DNA of 64,000 nt from Sceloporus undulatus (GCF_019175285.1 NC_056528.1:17896140-17960139), one strand, 5' to 3'. Shown: positions 21,901-34,213, counted from the stretch's first letter. Numbers and translations are program-made. Notes: generated by a model from the sequence alone, not told the origin.

Positions 21901-24900
21901 CAATCCCATTGTTTATCTGAATGATTCAACCTATGATGGTTTCCTCGAACGTAGGTAAGAAGAGATGTCCCATCTCCATTCCATTCCTCTTCTTATTCTA
22001 ATACAAGGATGTCAGTATGCAAAGGGATCTGGTTGCACCTTTGCAACTAACTGTGCAAAAGACGTTGTAGCATAAGCATTTGGAAACTTGGTCTGTTTCC
22101 TCAGATAGATGGATCATTGTTCTAGATGTTTACGTCTCCAGATTCTAAAACAGGGATTATAATCTGCTCTGCTCTAAAAATATCCATGCGTTGTGCTTTA
22201 TTTTTATTTATTTATTTTTTTATGAGGCATCTAATAAAATAAATGTCTCTTAAGTGTTAAAGACTAAAATTTATAGTCAAGTAAAATGCAACCAAATCAC
22301 AATGGATTGCATAAATGGAGGGAGGCCAATGCATGGAATTCGATGCATGCTGAGCAGATGTTAATTAGCTATTGCAGTGATGTGTGGTCTGAACCGTCAG
22401 GGGAGGAAAAGGCTTCCAGCAAAAAGCTGTGAGCAAAAGAAGCTGAATACTATGTTGTGTAAATGTAATGCAAATTTAGAAATATTTGCATAGATTAGTT
22501 TGCAAATTTAGTCTCTTTTTGTTATTCATGGGGAGAGGAAATGAGTCATGCAGGGCACTGCTGTCCCACACCCAGCTGCTGGAAATCATGGGGCCAAACT
22601 GGACATGACTTTAATTGCATAAATGCAATTAACTTATATCCAGTTTTTTGGTTTATGTAAATAGCAACCAAGGCAGGAAGGTGGGGAAGCTGGGCACTGT
22701 AGGAGTGGGATCCATAGGAGAGTTGAATTGGGGTGACAGAGGCTGCTGCCACGCTGCAGAAATAAAGCAGTTTGACACCGCTTTAATATCCATGGAACAA
22801 TATTATGGAATTCTGGGATTTGTAGTTTGGCAGAATACCAGAGTTCTCTGGCAGGGAAGATTAAACAGTGCACCAAACTACAAATCCTAGAATTGCATAG
22901 CATTGAGTCATGGCAGTTAAAGTGGTGTCGAGCTGCTTTATTTCTGCTTTGCAGATACACCTGGAGTGTAACCACAAATGCTCTCTTGTTAGGCTTCTAC
23001 ATGGCGGTTTGGGTCAGTTGACCGATGGGATCCTGGGCCTGGATGATTTCACCAAGAGCCACCAGTACCGAGTGTGGCCAGGCTACGACTATGTGGGCTG
23101 GAGGAATAACAGTTTGCGGAATGGCGCTGTTGGGCTGGAATTTCAATTTGACCAGCAGAGGAACTTCACCTTCATGAAGGTAGAGCTTTTTGGTGGCCAT
23201 TCTGATGCTCAGCAACCATTTTGTATGCATTCTTTCCATCATTGCATATCAATGAATAGCAGTCTTTGGAATGGGACAATAGAATGGAAGTGTAGGATAC
23301 TACACTGGGCAATAAAAATGAAATACACAAATACAGGATGGGTGACTCCTGGCTTGACAGCACTACATGTAAAAAGGATCTAGGCGTCTTAGTGGACCAC
23401 AGGCTGAACAAGAGTCAGCAATGTGATGTGATAGCTAAGAAAGCCAATGCAATTCTAGTCTGCATCAATAGGAATATAGTGTTTAGGTCGAGGGAAGTAA
23501 CAGTACCACTCCATTCTACCTTGGTCAAACCTCACCTGGAATAAGGTGCTCACTTCTGGGCACCACAATTTAAGAAGGATCTGGACAAGCTGGACTGTGT
23601 CCAGAGGTGAGCAACCAATATGGTGAAAACTCTAGAAACTACCATGCCCTATGAGGAATGGTTTAGGGAGCTGGGTTTTTTTAGCCTGGGGAAGGTGAAG
23701 AGGAGATACAATAGCCCTGTTCAAATTTTTGAAGGGATGTCATATTGAGGATGGAGCAAGCTTGCGACTCAAGAGACTAAGACATGGAGCAAGGGATTCT
23801 AGCCATGGGAAAAGAGATTCCACCTAAACATTAGGAAGACTTCCTGACAGTGAGAGCTGTTTGACAGTGGAAGACATTGCCTTGGACTGTGATGGAGTCT
23901 CCTTCTTTGTAGATGTTTAAACAGAGGCTGTATGGCCATCTCTCACAGGGAGTGCTTTAATTCATGCATAGCAAATTGTGGTTGGACTGGATGACCCTTG
24001 GGGTCTCTTTCAACCTCTCACATTCTGTGACCTCTGACATTTCCTTCTTTCAACCACCCTCTCCAAACTCCAGGTCCACTGCAATAACATGTTTTCCAAA
24101 GGCGTAAAAATCTTTGAGAGGGTGGAATGCTTCTTCAAACCTCAGCTGTTTGCAGAATGGGAGCCTGAATCTGTAGGAGCGGATACTGTTCTGGATGACA
24201 AGAACCCCAGTGCGCGGTTTGTTACCGTTCCCCTCAACCATCGGGTTGGCAAAGCCATCCTGTGCCAATTCTACTTTGCTGACACCTGGATGCTGATCAG
24301 TGAAGTCTCCTTCCAGTCAGGTAAATGTCTCCCACATACTCCTCCTCTGCAGAAAAAATGTACAGAATTAGTATTATGCAGTACATTATTATTTTTATTC
24401 TTGATATTGTTGGTTCTTGGTTTCATAATCTGCTGGGTTTTGCTGACTGGAGGTTTGGAACATCAGTGATTTGGAGGGTGTATCCACACTGTAGAAATAA
24501 TGCAGTTTGACACCACTTTAAGGGTTATAGTGCCATCCTTTGGAGTGCTGGAATCTGTAGTTTTGCAAGGTCTTTAGCCTTTTCATCCCAGTACTAGGCT
24601 GACACAATTTTTCCTGGTCTTGTCTTTTCTACAGTGGACATGGATGTCTTTGACCCCATTGTGGTCACTCTGGCCTCAAGCACAACCTTAGCGATCTTCC
24701 CATCAGAAGAAATGAATGTTACAAATGGGACCTGGGGTAAGAATGTGTGATGGTACAGCAGTTTTGGACCTGAGGCTAAAGGTCCAGGGCCGCAAAATAA
24801 AGAGGGGTCCCCCCATATCAGTGGCAAGCGATGGAGGCAGCAGCAAAGAAACTCAGCTTCAGAATATTGACTGAATTGCATTGCATTGCATTGCACTGCA

Positions 24901-27900
24901 TTGTGTTGAAGCCCATTAGGATTGACATTTCTCATCATGGCAACCTTTGTTAATTTTAGTAAAAACCTTATACAGACTGAGTCTCTCTTATCTGAAATGC
25001 TTGGGACCATAGGTGTTTTTATTCTGGGTTATTTATTTTTGAATACTTGTATTTGCATATATGTATATAATGAAATATCTTGAGGATGGGATCCAAGTCT
25101 AAAGAGAAAATTCATTTTTGTTTCGTATCTACCTTATCCACATAGCCTGAAGGCAATTTTATAGAACATTGTAAATAATGTTGTGTACGACACAAAGTTT
25201 GTGTACACTGAACCATCAGAAAGCAAAAGGGCCACTGTCTCAGCCATCTATGAGGAAAAAATGGCACATACATGGTTGCTGATGATTATTTTGGTATGAT
25301 AAAATGGTACTTACTCCCAAGTCAGTCCTTAGAAGCAAACTCCCTTTTATTCCTGTATTTGTGATGATGCTATAGTTCCCTTGAGTTTAAAATGCAAAAA
25401 AAATGCACATACTTGGGATATTTTGTATTATATCAGGGTTGCCAAGTTGTTGTTTTCCCCCCGTTTGTTTGAGTGTAATGTATCAGGAATGTGTACTATA
25501 AGCACTTGTAAATGAAAGGGAGTGGAATGGCACGGAGAGAACTAAATTAGGGTTCATCTGCACTGTAGAAATAATGCAATTTGGCACCACTTAAAGTGCT
25601 GTAGATCCATTCTATGGAATTTAAATCCTGGGATTTACAAGCTCTGCCAAAGCGTGCGGACAAAACTACAAACTCCAGGATTATGTATGATGGAGCCATG
25701 GCAGTTAAAGTGGTCTGAAACTGCATTATTTCTACTGTGTAGATGCACCCATAGTTGTGCCATTTTCAGGTAAGAGAATCAACTCCAGACGCTTTTCAGT
25801 GGGTTCAGCAACATCCAGATCTGGTATGTTGGTAAGAAGCTGGAGCATTTAGGTATTAAGTTTTGATAGCGATAAGAAGCGAAATGTTTTCTTTTCCACC
25901 GCTGCTATCTCTGATTCTCTCCTCCCCTGTTCAAGTGGAGTAAAACAAAAGGAAAATGAAGAGCCAAGTATGGGCCCCTGCAGGCGGTGGCCAGTAAGGT
26001 GGAGCAAGGCTGGGGAAACTCTCAGTGCAATTGCATTAGGTCCACACATTTTTGGGTCTCATGACTGGGAGTGCAGTGGGGTGGAGAGCGGAGATACAGG
26101 CTATGACTTTAGGCAGCAAGCATGCAATTTCTGTCTCATGCTATGCCTGGTCCAAATGCATCTAAGGAAGTAGACTTAAGTCTACGAAAGCTCATGCTTC
26201 CAAATTCTTTCTTGCAGTTAATCTCAAAGGTGCTGTAAGATCTCTCTACATATTATGCCTGGTGTTCGTGCTGCTGCTGTTGCTCCTGCCTCAAGTAATA
26301 ACAGATACTTACCCAGGGTGAATCTGCTCTCTAGAAATAATGCAATTTGACACCAATTTAAGCACTGTATATCCCATCTGATGGAATCCAGGGACTGGTA
26401 GTTTTACAAAGACTATTGTCTTCTCTGCTAAAGAGTGCTGGCACCTCATCCAGGGTGACCAGGTGTCTTAACCTCAAAGGCGGACAAGTGATCGCAAAAT
26501 CTGGAACATTCGGGAAGAATGGAAGACATTCCAAAGCAAAAGCTAAACACACTCTTAGAAATGTGAATTCATGCTTCTTGGTCATGCTCAAAGTGGAAGA
26601 CATTTTGAAATTCCTCCTGGACAGAAGGTTCAGATGTAGGGCATGTCCTGGGAAAGGAGGACGTCTGGTCACCCTGGCTTCACCAAACTACCAGTCCCGG
26701 GATTCTGTAGGATGAAGCCATGGTAGTTAAAATGGTGTCAAATTGCATTATTTCTACTCTGTAGATGCAGGGCCTTCCACAGGTTGTTGGATTGCAGCTC
26801 TCATCATCCCTCACCTTTGACTGTGTGGACTAGGGCTGAAGGGAACTGCAGTCTGGGACACCCAGTGGACTACATGTGCCACATCACTGCCTTTGAAGGA
26901 CCACTGGTGGAGTCCATAGACTCCATCACTGACTGACCACCTACCTCTCTTTGCAGAGACCACTACAAGATCTGACACAAGTCCCTGGATTAAAGCCAAA
27001 TCAGAAGATCCCAGCACCTCCACTCTGGTGGGCTGCCTTGTGGCCATCATCCTAGTGCTCCTCGTCATCATTGCCATCATCCTGTGGAGGCAGTATGCCC
27101 AGAAACGGCTGGAGACGGTATGGTGCGTCCTGCAGCAGGCTGGCTAGGAAAATGGGGGAATATTTCCTAGTGGTCCAAACTCCATCTGTGGTTCTCCACA
27201 AAGGAAAGGGTCCTCTCCTAGTCATGGGCAGCTTAGGTATTTCCCAGGCATGGCAGAGCTTGGAAAGGTTTTGGTTTTGATGAGAGGACTACCGTTCAGC
27301 TGTTAGCCATGCTGACAGTGGGACCCAGAGGTGTTGTTCAAATTTTATTTACAGTTGGCCCATCATATCCATGGATTCAACCAACTACAGGTTGAAAATA
27401 TTAAAAAATATATAAATTCCAAAAAGCAAACTTTGATTTGGCATTTTATATAAGGGACACCATTCTTCTATCCTATTGCATTTAATGGGACTTGAGCATC
27501 CACAGATTTTGGTACCCACAGGTGGTTCTAGAACCAAACCCCAGAGGACCCATTGCATGGATGTATGGATGTATTTATTTATATATATGTGGCATTTTCA
27601 TGCTGCCTTTCTACTCGATGTGGGACCCAAGGAGTGGACTTTGGTCTGATAGGGAAAGGGGATTGCTTTCAAAAACAAAAAGCAGGCCTCAGGCCCTAGA
27701 GTTGCTCTTAATTTTCTTGGGGTCCTACTTTGGTCACTTGAAGTTCTCCAGGTGGTCATTCCCCTCTTTCCCCTTAACGCTGCCATTTGGTTGTTTCCCA
27801 GGTTGTTTCCCCCATTGTGAATGATTGAAATACCTCTCCTAAGGATTAGTTACTGGGAGTAAAAGTTTTAAACTCAAATATGTTGGTTTTTAGACTCTAC

Positions 27901-30900
27901 CTTTTACCTTTCTGCCCACTTTCCACTGGAAAGCAACATTTCTTCTATAGAGTGAGACCTAGGAAATGTATGGCCTTCCAGATGCTATTGGACTGCATCC
28001 TCCATCATCCTGCACCGTTGGTGAGCGCTGATGGTGTTGCAGTCACATCGCCCTTCAAATCCTGAGATTTCATCAGGTGTTGGCTGTACGGTTTTGCAGT
28101 CATAAGAGCAAAAGCCTTTTTCCTAATTGTTCCTTTTTAAAGGAAAGCTGGGATCCTCTGGTCGTTGAATCCTGATCGTCCCCTTGCTCTTTCCTCTTCC
28201 TGGGGTAGGCGACAGTGGTTTTGTCCTCTGTGTCGGGAACTGAACAACCTTTCCATCCCACTTCTTCAAGGCTCCCCGACGAATCCTGGAAGAGGACGCC
28301 ACCGTCCGACTCTCCTTCTACAGCTCCAGAATTGTCAGTGGTCAGACGCAGATCCACCAGACCAACCCCACCTATGAGAGGGTCTTTCCATTGGACCTGG
28401 AATATCATCAACCCATCACCCTCCTCCAGAAATTGCCAGAGCTCTCCCAAAGTGCTGAGGATTCAGGTAGGATCACATCCGCAATGCATTTTGGCCATAT
28501 AGACAAGGTTGCTTTTTGTCACGGATTCTTTCCCAGCCCTGCTGTTTAAGAGCATGTCTACACAGGCCGTTTAAACCAATTTCTTCATACCCTCATGTCG
28601 CCCTGTTTTTCCAACACAGGACCAAAGCCCTGATTCAACTGCGCACTGTCTTCACGACCCCTATGCCACATTGGTAACCTTTCCTATTTCTTCTTTTTCT
28701 TCTTCCAGCTTGTAGTGGGGATTACGCTGAGCCAGACCTCACCAAGTGTACCCCTCACCAAGGATTCCAGAATAACGTTCCACATTACGCCGAGACGGAT
28801 ATTGTCAGTCTGCAGGGTGTGACAGGCAATAACACATACGCTGTACCAGCCATTACGGTTGACTCATTGACCAAGAAGGACATCTCTGTAGCCGAATTCC
28901 CAAGACAGCAACTGCGGCTCAAGGAGAAGCTGGGGGAAGGACAATTTGGGGAGGTAACTATACCCATTTCCCAGATATGCCCCACCGACACCCAATTTCT
29001 TTAATGAAAATGGGAGGGGGGTGTTTCTACATAAAAAAATATTAAGTGTGTCTATGAAGGAACTCTCCTTTGCTCCATGTTTGTTTGACTGCTGCCTTTG
29101 TGGGTGTCTGGTCCTTTCCCCTGTAGGTCCACTTGTGTGAAGCAGATGGCCTCCTGGAATTCTTAGGTCGCGCTTCCCTGGAAGCATCCAGCCGGCCAGT
29201 TTTAGTCGCTGTAAAAATGCTGAGAGCCAATGTCACCAAGACAGCCAGGTGAGTCTAAGCCGTTGTGTCTGCCATAAAAGTACCTGCTAGCAATTTCCCC
29301 TAGAATCCTAAATCGTATGAATCTGATACCTGACTAAGAGCATTCCTCATTTTCCCTGCACACATAGAATTGGAAGACTGATCATTTGCAAGCTGATGCC
29401 CTCCAGATGTTTTACATGCGTGCAACACAGGCTTCAAAATTGTCTAGGTGGCATGTACAGGTTGAGCATCCCTTCTCTAAAATGCTTGGGACCAGAAGTG
29501 TTCTGAATTTTGGATTTTTGGTGGGGATTTTGGAAAAGCATATTACGATATTTCATATCATTTCATTTCAAAAAGCTGGTCCTTGCGCAGATAAAAATAA
29601 CGAGGCTGGAGAGAGACTGAGGTCGATTTAGAGGCTGCAGTTCCCTGACTATCCACAAGAGGGCGCCATTATATTAGGAATGTTCTTTATTATTAGCCAC
29701 GTCTTGATAAAAGCGAAGTCTATGGGGATTCATGTGACTTTCCCATTGGTTGCCTATTCCCGAGAGGCGTGGCCTCCCTCTTTGCACATGGAGCATAATC
29801 ATTTCAAAGGTGAATGGCTGATTATTATTCTAATTCAAGTGATCAACTGATCACTGAAATCACTCTGACTAATGTTCTTTTATCTAGTGACAGGCCACCC
29901 CTACTGACATCTCTTTATCCTCCCAAGGAATGACTTTCTCAAGGAGATCAAGATCATGTCCCGCCTGAAGGATCCAAACATCATCCGACTTCTGGGAGTC
30001 TGCGTGCGGGACGATCCTCTGTGCATGATCACCGAGTACATGGAAAATGGGGATCTCCACCAGTTCCTGTTGCAACGGCAGAGCAGAAGCACCTTCACCC
30101 TCTCCAACAACATCCCTTGTGTCAGGTAATGGAGCAGAATGGTTAGGGCATGGCCAAATGAGCTATGGGAGCTGCTGGCTTATAGAAAAGCATGCAAGGA
30201 AAATAAGAAGAGATGTGAAGGACAGGACAAAAGGACCACTGTGGCCAGTATCCTTTTCCGCATAGTATTTTGTAAGTTCTTTGGCATAGTTTTCCTTTGC
30301 TTCATCCTTTACATCCTTCATTAAATGCCCCTAAGTTTTACCCTCGACTTATCCATGGGTCATATCAAAATCCATAACTTTTGTCCCAAAATCTGCACTC
30401 GACTTATATATGAGGTCAACTTATAGTCTAGTATATATAGTAGCTATACTAGTTGTATTGAAAGGGTTTTGCTGTTCTGCTACTTATTCTGGATTTATGC
30501 GTTGCGTGAAGAAGTACTTCTTTTTGTCTGTCCTGAATCTCCACCATTTTGCTTCATTAATTATGATTTTAATGCTGGGTTTTAAGTTTGTTTTGTTTCT
30601 GTATTGGAAATGTATCTCATTTTGCGTAGCAGTGGAGTGATGATATTTGATCCTTTTTGGCTGGTTGGTTTTGGTTGGTTGGTTTTGCTTTTTGTAAGTA
30701 TCCATGGCATCACTTAATTTTGGTGCAAAGCAGGTACAGAGTTTGGGCACATAGTCGGAACACATCCCTCTTTTGCTCCAGACATAGTCGGCTGAAAATC
30801 TTTGGACCAAGGAGGACCCACCTTGATTTTCTTTCTGACTTTCCTCCTACTTATGTTTGCCAGCTGCCTCCACCTCCTGCTCATGGCTACTCAGATAGCC

Positions 30901-32298
30901 TCTGGCATGAAGTACTTAGCTTCCCTCAACTTCGTACACCGCGACTTGGCTACACGCAACTGTCTGGTTGGGAACAATTATACCATCAAGATTGCCGATT
31001 TTGGCATGAGTAGGAACCTGTACAGCGGAGATTACTACAGGATCCAGGGGAGGGCCGTGCTGCCGATTCGTTGGATGGCCTGGGAAAGCATCCTTCTGGT
31101 AAGAAAATACTATTCAACTCTTTGGGGAATGGGGAGGGATTTATGTTTGATCCAAAGGTGGAAAACATCCGTATTCCAGGTCATTCATGCAAGTGGGCCT
31201 CTCCTCCTTCTGCCCATGTGGATACTGGGAGATTCAGTCCAGGAAATAAGCCTTAAATTCCATCCAGGAACTGTAGCCTCATCCTTTCTCACTGCAGGGC
31301 AAGTTCACTACAGCGAGTGACGTGTGGGCTTTTGGTGTTACGCTGTGGGAGATGTTCACACTGTGCAAGGAGCAACCCTACAGTTGGCTCTCGGATGAGC
31401 AAGTCATCGAGAACACGGGGGAGTTCTTCCGAGACCAAGGACGACAGGTATGGGAACACATGCGCTGAGGGGCTGCTCCAGACCACCTTTACCATATTTC
31501 TCAGTGACTATTCCTGTTCAGGAAGTTTAGTTCCACTTTTCCCATCTGTATTCCTATGGATGATACCCATCTTGCCACTTCCTTTCTCTTAGGGGTTATT
31601 CTGATGGTGAAAATAATCCAGGATGAATCTGGGTTGAATCTCTGCTGTTGACATGCATCCCGAATGCACCCAATTAAGTTTGCTAGGGGCTGCCAAAAAT
31701 CCATTTTAACCTGAGATAATCGATACCATTTCCCCCTGAGTTTTTAAAAAAGATTCACATCATCAGCAATGTGAATAGCCAATGCAAATAGACCCATTAA
31801 ATACAATGGCATAGTGAAATGGTGTGCCTGATGTAAAATGGCCAAATCAAACTTTGCTTTTTGGAATTTATAATTTTGGGGCGGAATATTTTCATGCCAT
31901 CGATAATTAAATCCATGGCTGAAGAATCTGTGGATATGAAGGAATGACTGTATTATAGTTCAATAGCCTTGAAAGAGCTGTATCCTTTAAATGCAATATG
32001 AAAAGATTTTCCCTTGACATGAATCTCTAGTTGTAACTGACTTTTGTTGTCATCATTCTCATCTAATAATAATAATAATAATTGGGGCATTTCCATCCTC
32101 CATAATTGATGGTCCAAAGGTCCCTCACTGACCTTATTCTGCTTTCTCTTCTCCTAGGCTTATTTGTCTCAACCCCCCTTGTGTCCAAATCTTGTGTTCT
32201 CCTTGATGATGAAGTGCTGGAGCCGAGATATCAAAGATCGCCCAGCGTTTGAAGCGATTCACCTGTTTCTAGTAGAACAAATGGACGGGAGCATTTGA
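18922..32298 (+). CDS. DDR2L: Discoidin domain receptor tyrosine kinase, DDR2-like
   Basis: Sixteen coding exons join in frame to 878 aa (human DDR2: 855): 18922-18988, 19946-20048, 20409-20637, 21489-21636, 21849-21954, 22993-23179, 24074-24320, 24635-24736, 26957-27117, 28271-28466, 28709-28953, 29127-29248, 29928-30125, 30864-31098, 31298-31447, 32158-32298. All junctions are GT-AG and phases agree. In order: signal peptide (about 1-18); discoidin domain (about 25-180, starting ICRYPLGM); DS-like domain (about 184-362); transmembrane helix 420-440; juxtamembrane NPTY at 482-485; tyrosine kinase with GEGQFG (591-596), K627, HRDLATRN (D731), DFG (749-751) and the activation-loop triad Y757, Y761, Y762. 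All kinase landmarks are present, so the enzyme should be active. DDRs bind triple-helical collagen at the cell surface and signal to matrix remodelling and migration. The ectodomain and kinase resemble DDR2 much more than DDR1 ([21 protein letters not shown]), but identity is low enough, especially in the juxtamembrane region, to suggest a separate DDR2-like paralogue known from other non-mammals. DDR2 itself remains possible. Confidence 0.93.
19238..19462 (+). repeat. Sauria-type SINE in intron 1
   Basis: Near full length, head 'gtgacatagtggcttgagtg' to tail 'gaaggcacacaacaacaac'. Confidence 0.75.
19558..19776. mobile_element. Foldback family B in intron 1
   Basis: Well-preserved palindrome: 'atgcagtttgacaccact' is mirrored by 'catgtcaaactgcat', and 'aatcctgggatttgt' by 'acaaatcccaggatt'. 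Confidence 0.75.
20702..20945 (-). repeat. 5S-rRNA-derived SINE in intron 3
   Basis: The minus strand head matches 5S rRNA ('gttagtacttggatgg' equivalent is plainly visible at 20858-20875), followed by a short unrelated body and tail. Confidence 0.7.
20953..21186 (-). repeat. Sauria-type SINE in intron 3
   Basis: Full-length minus-strand copy directly abutting the 5S-derived SINE; the B-box-like sequence lies near 21140. Confidence 0.7.
22005..22110 (-). repeat. Foldback family A arm in intron 5
   Basis: Diverged arm with 'gcaaagggatctggttgcac' and 'ctgtttcctcagatag'. Confidence 0.5.
22741..22968. mobile_element. Foldback family B in intron 5
   Basis: Complete palindrome ending only 24 bases before exon 6, so it may supply part of the branch-point region of that splice site. 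Confidence 0.7.
23325..24040 (+). mobile_element. CR1 LINE 3' end in intron 6
   Basis: Encodes the C-terminal part of CR1 reverse transcriptase ([19 protein letters not shown]) and the typical CR1 3' region ('ctaaacattaggaagacttc', 'ggttggactggatgaccc'). It is 5'-truncated with several in-frame stops, hence old. Confidence 0.85.
24478..24592. repeat. Half of foldback family B in intron 7
   Basis: Only the left arm is present, beginning 'atccacactgtagaaataat'. Confidence 0.6.
24971..25270 (+). mobile_element. MER2-like Tigger transposon in intron 8
   Basis: Begins 'acagactgagtctctcttat' and contains 'aatgcttgggacca', 'atatcttgaggatggga', 'atagcctgaaggcaatttta' and 'gaaccatcagaaagcaaa'. These match, from memory, the human MER2 consensus (TcMar-Tigger) in the same order. 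The right end is missing. Confidence 0.65.
25552..25752. mobile_element. Foldback family B in intron 8
   Basis: Complete copy, with 'catctgcactgtagaaataa' at the left mirrored at the right end ('tatttctactgtgtagatg'). Confidence 0.75.
26152..26253 (+). mobile_element. Foldback family A arm with 10-bp target-site duplication, intron 8
   Basis: Right arm only, bracketed by TATGCCTGGT at 26142-26151 and 26254-26263. Confidence 0.75.
26321..26772. mobile_element. Foldback family B split by another element, intron 8
   Basis: Left arm 26321-26450 and right arm 26677-26772 belong to one family B copy, separated by the insertion at 26451-26676. Confidence 0.65.
26451..26676. mobile_element. hAT-like MITE nested in family B
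   Basis: Terminal inverted repeats CAGGGTGACCAGGTGTC and GACGTCTGGTCACCCTG bracket 226 bp. Flanking 8-mers match at five of eight positions, compatible with an old 8-bp duplication. Confidence 0.6.
27345..27560 (+). mobile_element. Tigger-like MITE in intron 9
   Basis: Begins 'cagttggcccatcatatcca' and ends with the mirrored end of the same family ('ccattgcatgg'). Internal 'ggacaccattcttc' is shared with the copy at 12728. Confidence 0.6.
29457..29580 (+). mobile_element. MER2-like left end in intron 12
   Basis: Contains 'acaggttgagcatccctt' and 'aaaatgcttgggaccagaag', as at 24971. Confidence 0.6.
29653..29666 (+). promoter_or_regulatory. CTCF-like motif, forward
   Basis: CCACAAGAGGGCGC matches the CTCF core on the plus strand, in intron 12 of the DDR2-like gene. 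It points toward the reverse-strand cluster at 37014-37188. Binding is inferred only. Confidence 0.4.
30320..30600. repeat. Interspersed repeat fragments in intron 13
   Basis: 30325-30430 resembles a DNA-transposon family also seen at 48250-48620 ('ctcgacttat', 'atatgaggtcaac'). 30498-30600 has the 'gaagaagtacttctttttg' tract of a CR1-like 3' end, related to 55270-55650. Confidence 0.45.
31790..31955 (-). mobile_element. Tigger-like fragment in intron 15
   Basis: Inverted relative to the copy at 27345, with 'cattaaatacaatggcatag' and 'aaactttgctttttggaat'. Confidence 0.55.
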
Positions 32299-33464
32299 CC
32301 CGCAAAGGAGCAGGAGAGATGCTACAGAAAGACCAGAACAACCGTGGAACAGCCTCTTGGTGCCTGCAGCTTTCACAAGTTTCTGTTTGGGGCTTCCTTG
32401 TTGCAATGGAAAATTAACCAAGTGGATTTGCACATGGAGCTGGAGTAAGACGTTGTTGCCTCTGGGAATTCCTTGGAAATGTTCCGTGATGATAACCTCT
32501 GTGACAAGCCATGGAGTTCATAGCCATCATGACAAACTTATATGATCAGACTTGGCTTTTCCATCTCTGTGCATTAGAACCAATCTTTCTGATCTCTGCT
32601 TCAAGGAGGTGTCCATGGCTGCTGGTTCCCTTCTTCGACTATGGTCAAAAGACCCACAAGAAACTGCCATCTCATGGATTAATTTTGCCTTCCTTCCTGG
32701 AAATACTGAGAGTCTGTGGTCCTTTTCCTGTTTCCTCTCCAACATGACACCTTCTCCTCACCCCTTTTTACAAAACCACAATGTTAGGGAAATATATAGT
32801 CTACTCAACAGGTATATCTCAGTTCTAAGGAAGGTTTGATTCTTTCCTGGAAGCCACTCTTTTGGTTCAAACCTGAAGAAAATCTCAAAAGAAACTCAGG
32901 AGGGACAGCCATTCGTGATCGGATCTGCAAGAAACGGTGTCACCAAGCTGTGTCCTTTGGATTTGGGGAAAGCTATTGATGCTCCTATGTGTTTGCAGAA
33001 AGGGCGCATGTGTGAATTCTTCCACACTGGATTTTATGTTAATGGCTACAGGAAGATCACTAAAGACCCTCCATTCATCTACGAAAGGGGTATATGGGTT
33101 AGGGTCCTTTGAGGGATAGTTAACACTGTTGCTATTGTCGTGATGATATTCATGTCTTTGTGCTTGTGAAATTGTAGCCAAAATGGACTGATGTGCACAT
33201 TACTCTGTACCCAAATCTATCCCTTTAATACGAAGCCAAATGAGAGGTAGAACTCAGGCTTGGATCCTAGCGTCACTACATTTTTACACAGTCTGCCTCC
33301 TCCTCTCGTTGTATAAGGAATATTTCCTCCATCCTTTTAATCTCTTCAACTACTGCTTCTTTTTAATTGTTTTATATGTCTTATAAGTCGAAAGCTTTGA
33401 AAAACTAGACATTTCTCTGGACCAAATAGTGTCATGGAATTAGATGAGGAGTGGTTCTGAATTC

Positions 33465-33911
33465 AGACGGAGGCAGTGTGATGTGGTAGTTTCAATGTTT
33501 GACTGGGGATGCATCTGCACTGCAGAAATAATCCAGTTTGATACCAATTTGCCTGCCATGACTAAGTGCTCAATGTTTTTGTAAGACATTTCACCTTCTG
33601 TGTCAGAGAGCTCCGGTGCCACAACAAACTACAATTCCCAGAATTTCATAACAGTGAGTCATGGCTCTTAAAGTGGTGTCAAAACTGGATTATTTCCAGT
33701 GCAGATGGAGCCTAAGACTCTGGGGAACAGAGTTTGAAATCCTGCTCAGTTATAGAAACCCATTGGGTGGCCTTGGGCAAGTCACACTCTCTCAGCCTCA
33801 GAGGAAGGCAATAGAAAACCCTCTCTGAACAAATCTTTCCAAGGAAACCATGTTATAGGGCCAAGTCACAAGCAACTTGAAGGCACACAACAACAACAAC
33901 AACAACAACAG
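33465..33911 (+). repeat. Sauria-type SINE interrupted by foldback family B
   Basis: SINE head at 33465-33504 and body and tail at 33714-33911, ending in a (CAA)n run. The family B copy sits at 33505-33713. Confidence 0.7.
33505..33713. mobile_element. Foldback family B nested in a SINE
   Basis: Complete palindrome from 'gatgcatctgcactgcagaa' to its mirrored end. It inserted after the SINE, so it is the younger of the two. Confidence 0.7.
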
Positions 33912-34141
33912 ACTTCAGAACAACTTGGCTTTTATTATTAGCATTAAAAATACACTCCCAAGTTTCTAGTCCTTTAAAAGTCTAAAATGTTTTTTGAAAA
34001 TCTCCGAAATGGTGGCGAGAAGGATGTCAAGTTTGTAGTCAAGAAATGAACCCCAACTGCTTCTCGTATCTCTTTTCCTCGTACCCTGGACTGGCAAGCA
34101 CATAATAAGTGATAAATTATACTATATAAACATATTGTGTG

Positions 34142-34213
34142 AGATCCAGCATCGTACATTGGCCTGAAAGTTGGATTAAGACTCTGGAGACCAGGGTTCG
34201 AATCCCTGCTTGC
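34142..34213 (+). repeat. SINE head fragment
   Basis: tRNA-like head with the clear B-box 'gggttcgaatccctg'. Confidence 0.55.

Noticed and set aside
18922-32298. Calling the kinase DDR1 because IER3 neighbours DDR1 in mammals
   Set aside because: Discoidin and kinase segments match DDR2 far better ([29 protein letters not shown]). Synteny is better explained by paralogy.
34142-34213. tRNA gene
   Set aside because: A B-box-like sequence is present, but there is no cloverleaf; the same sequence recurs as the head of SINEs.
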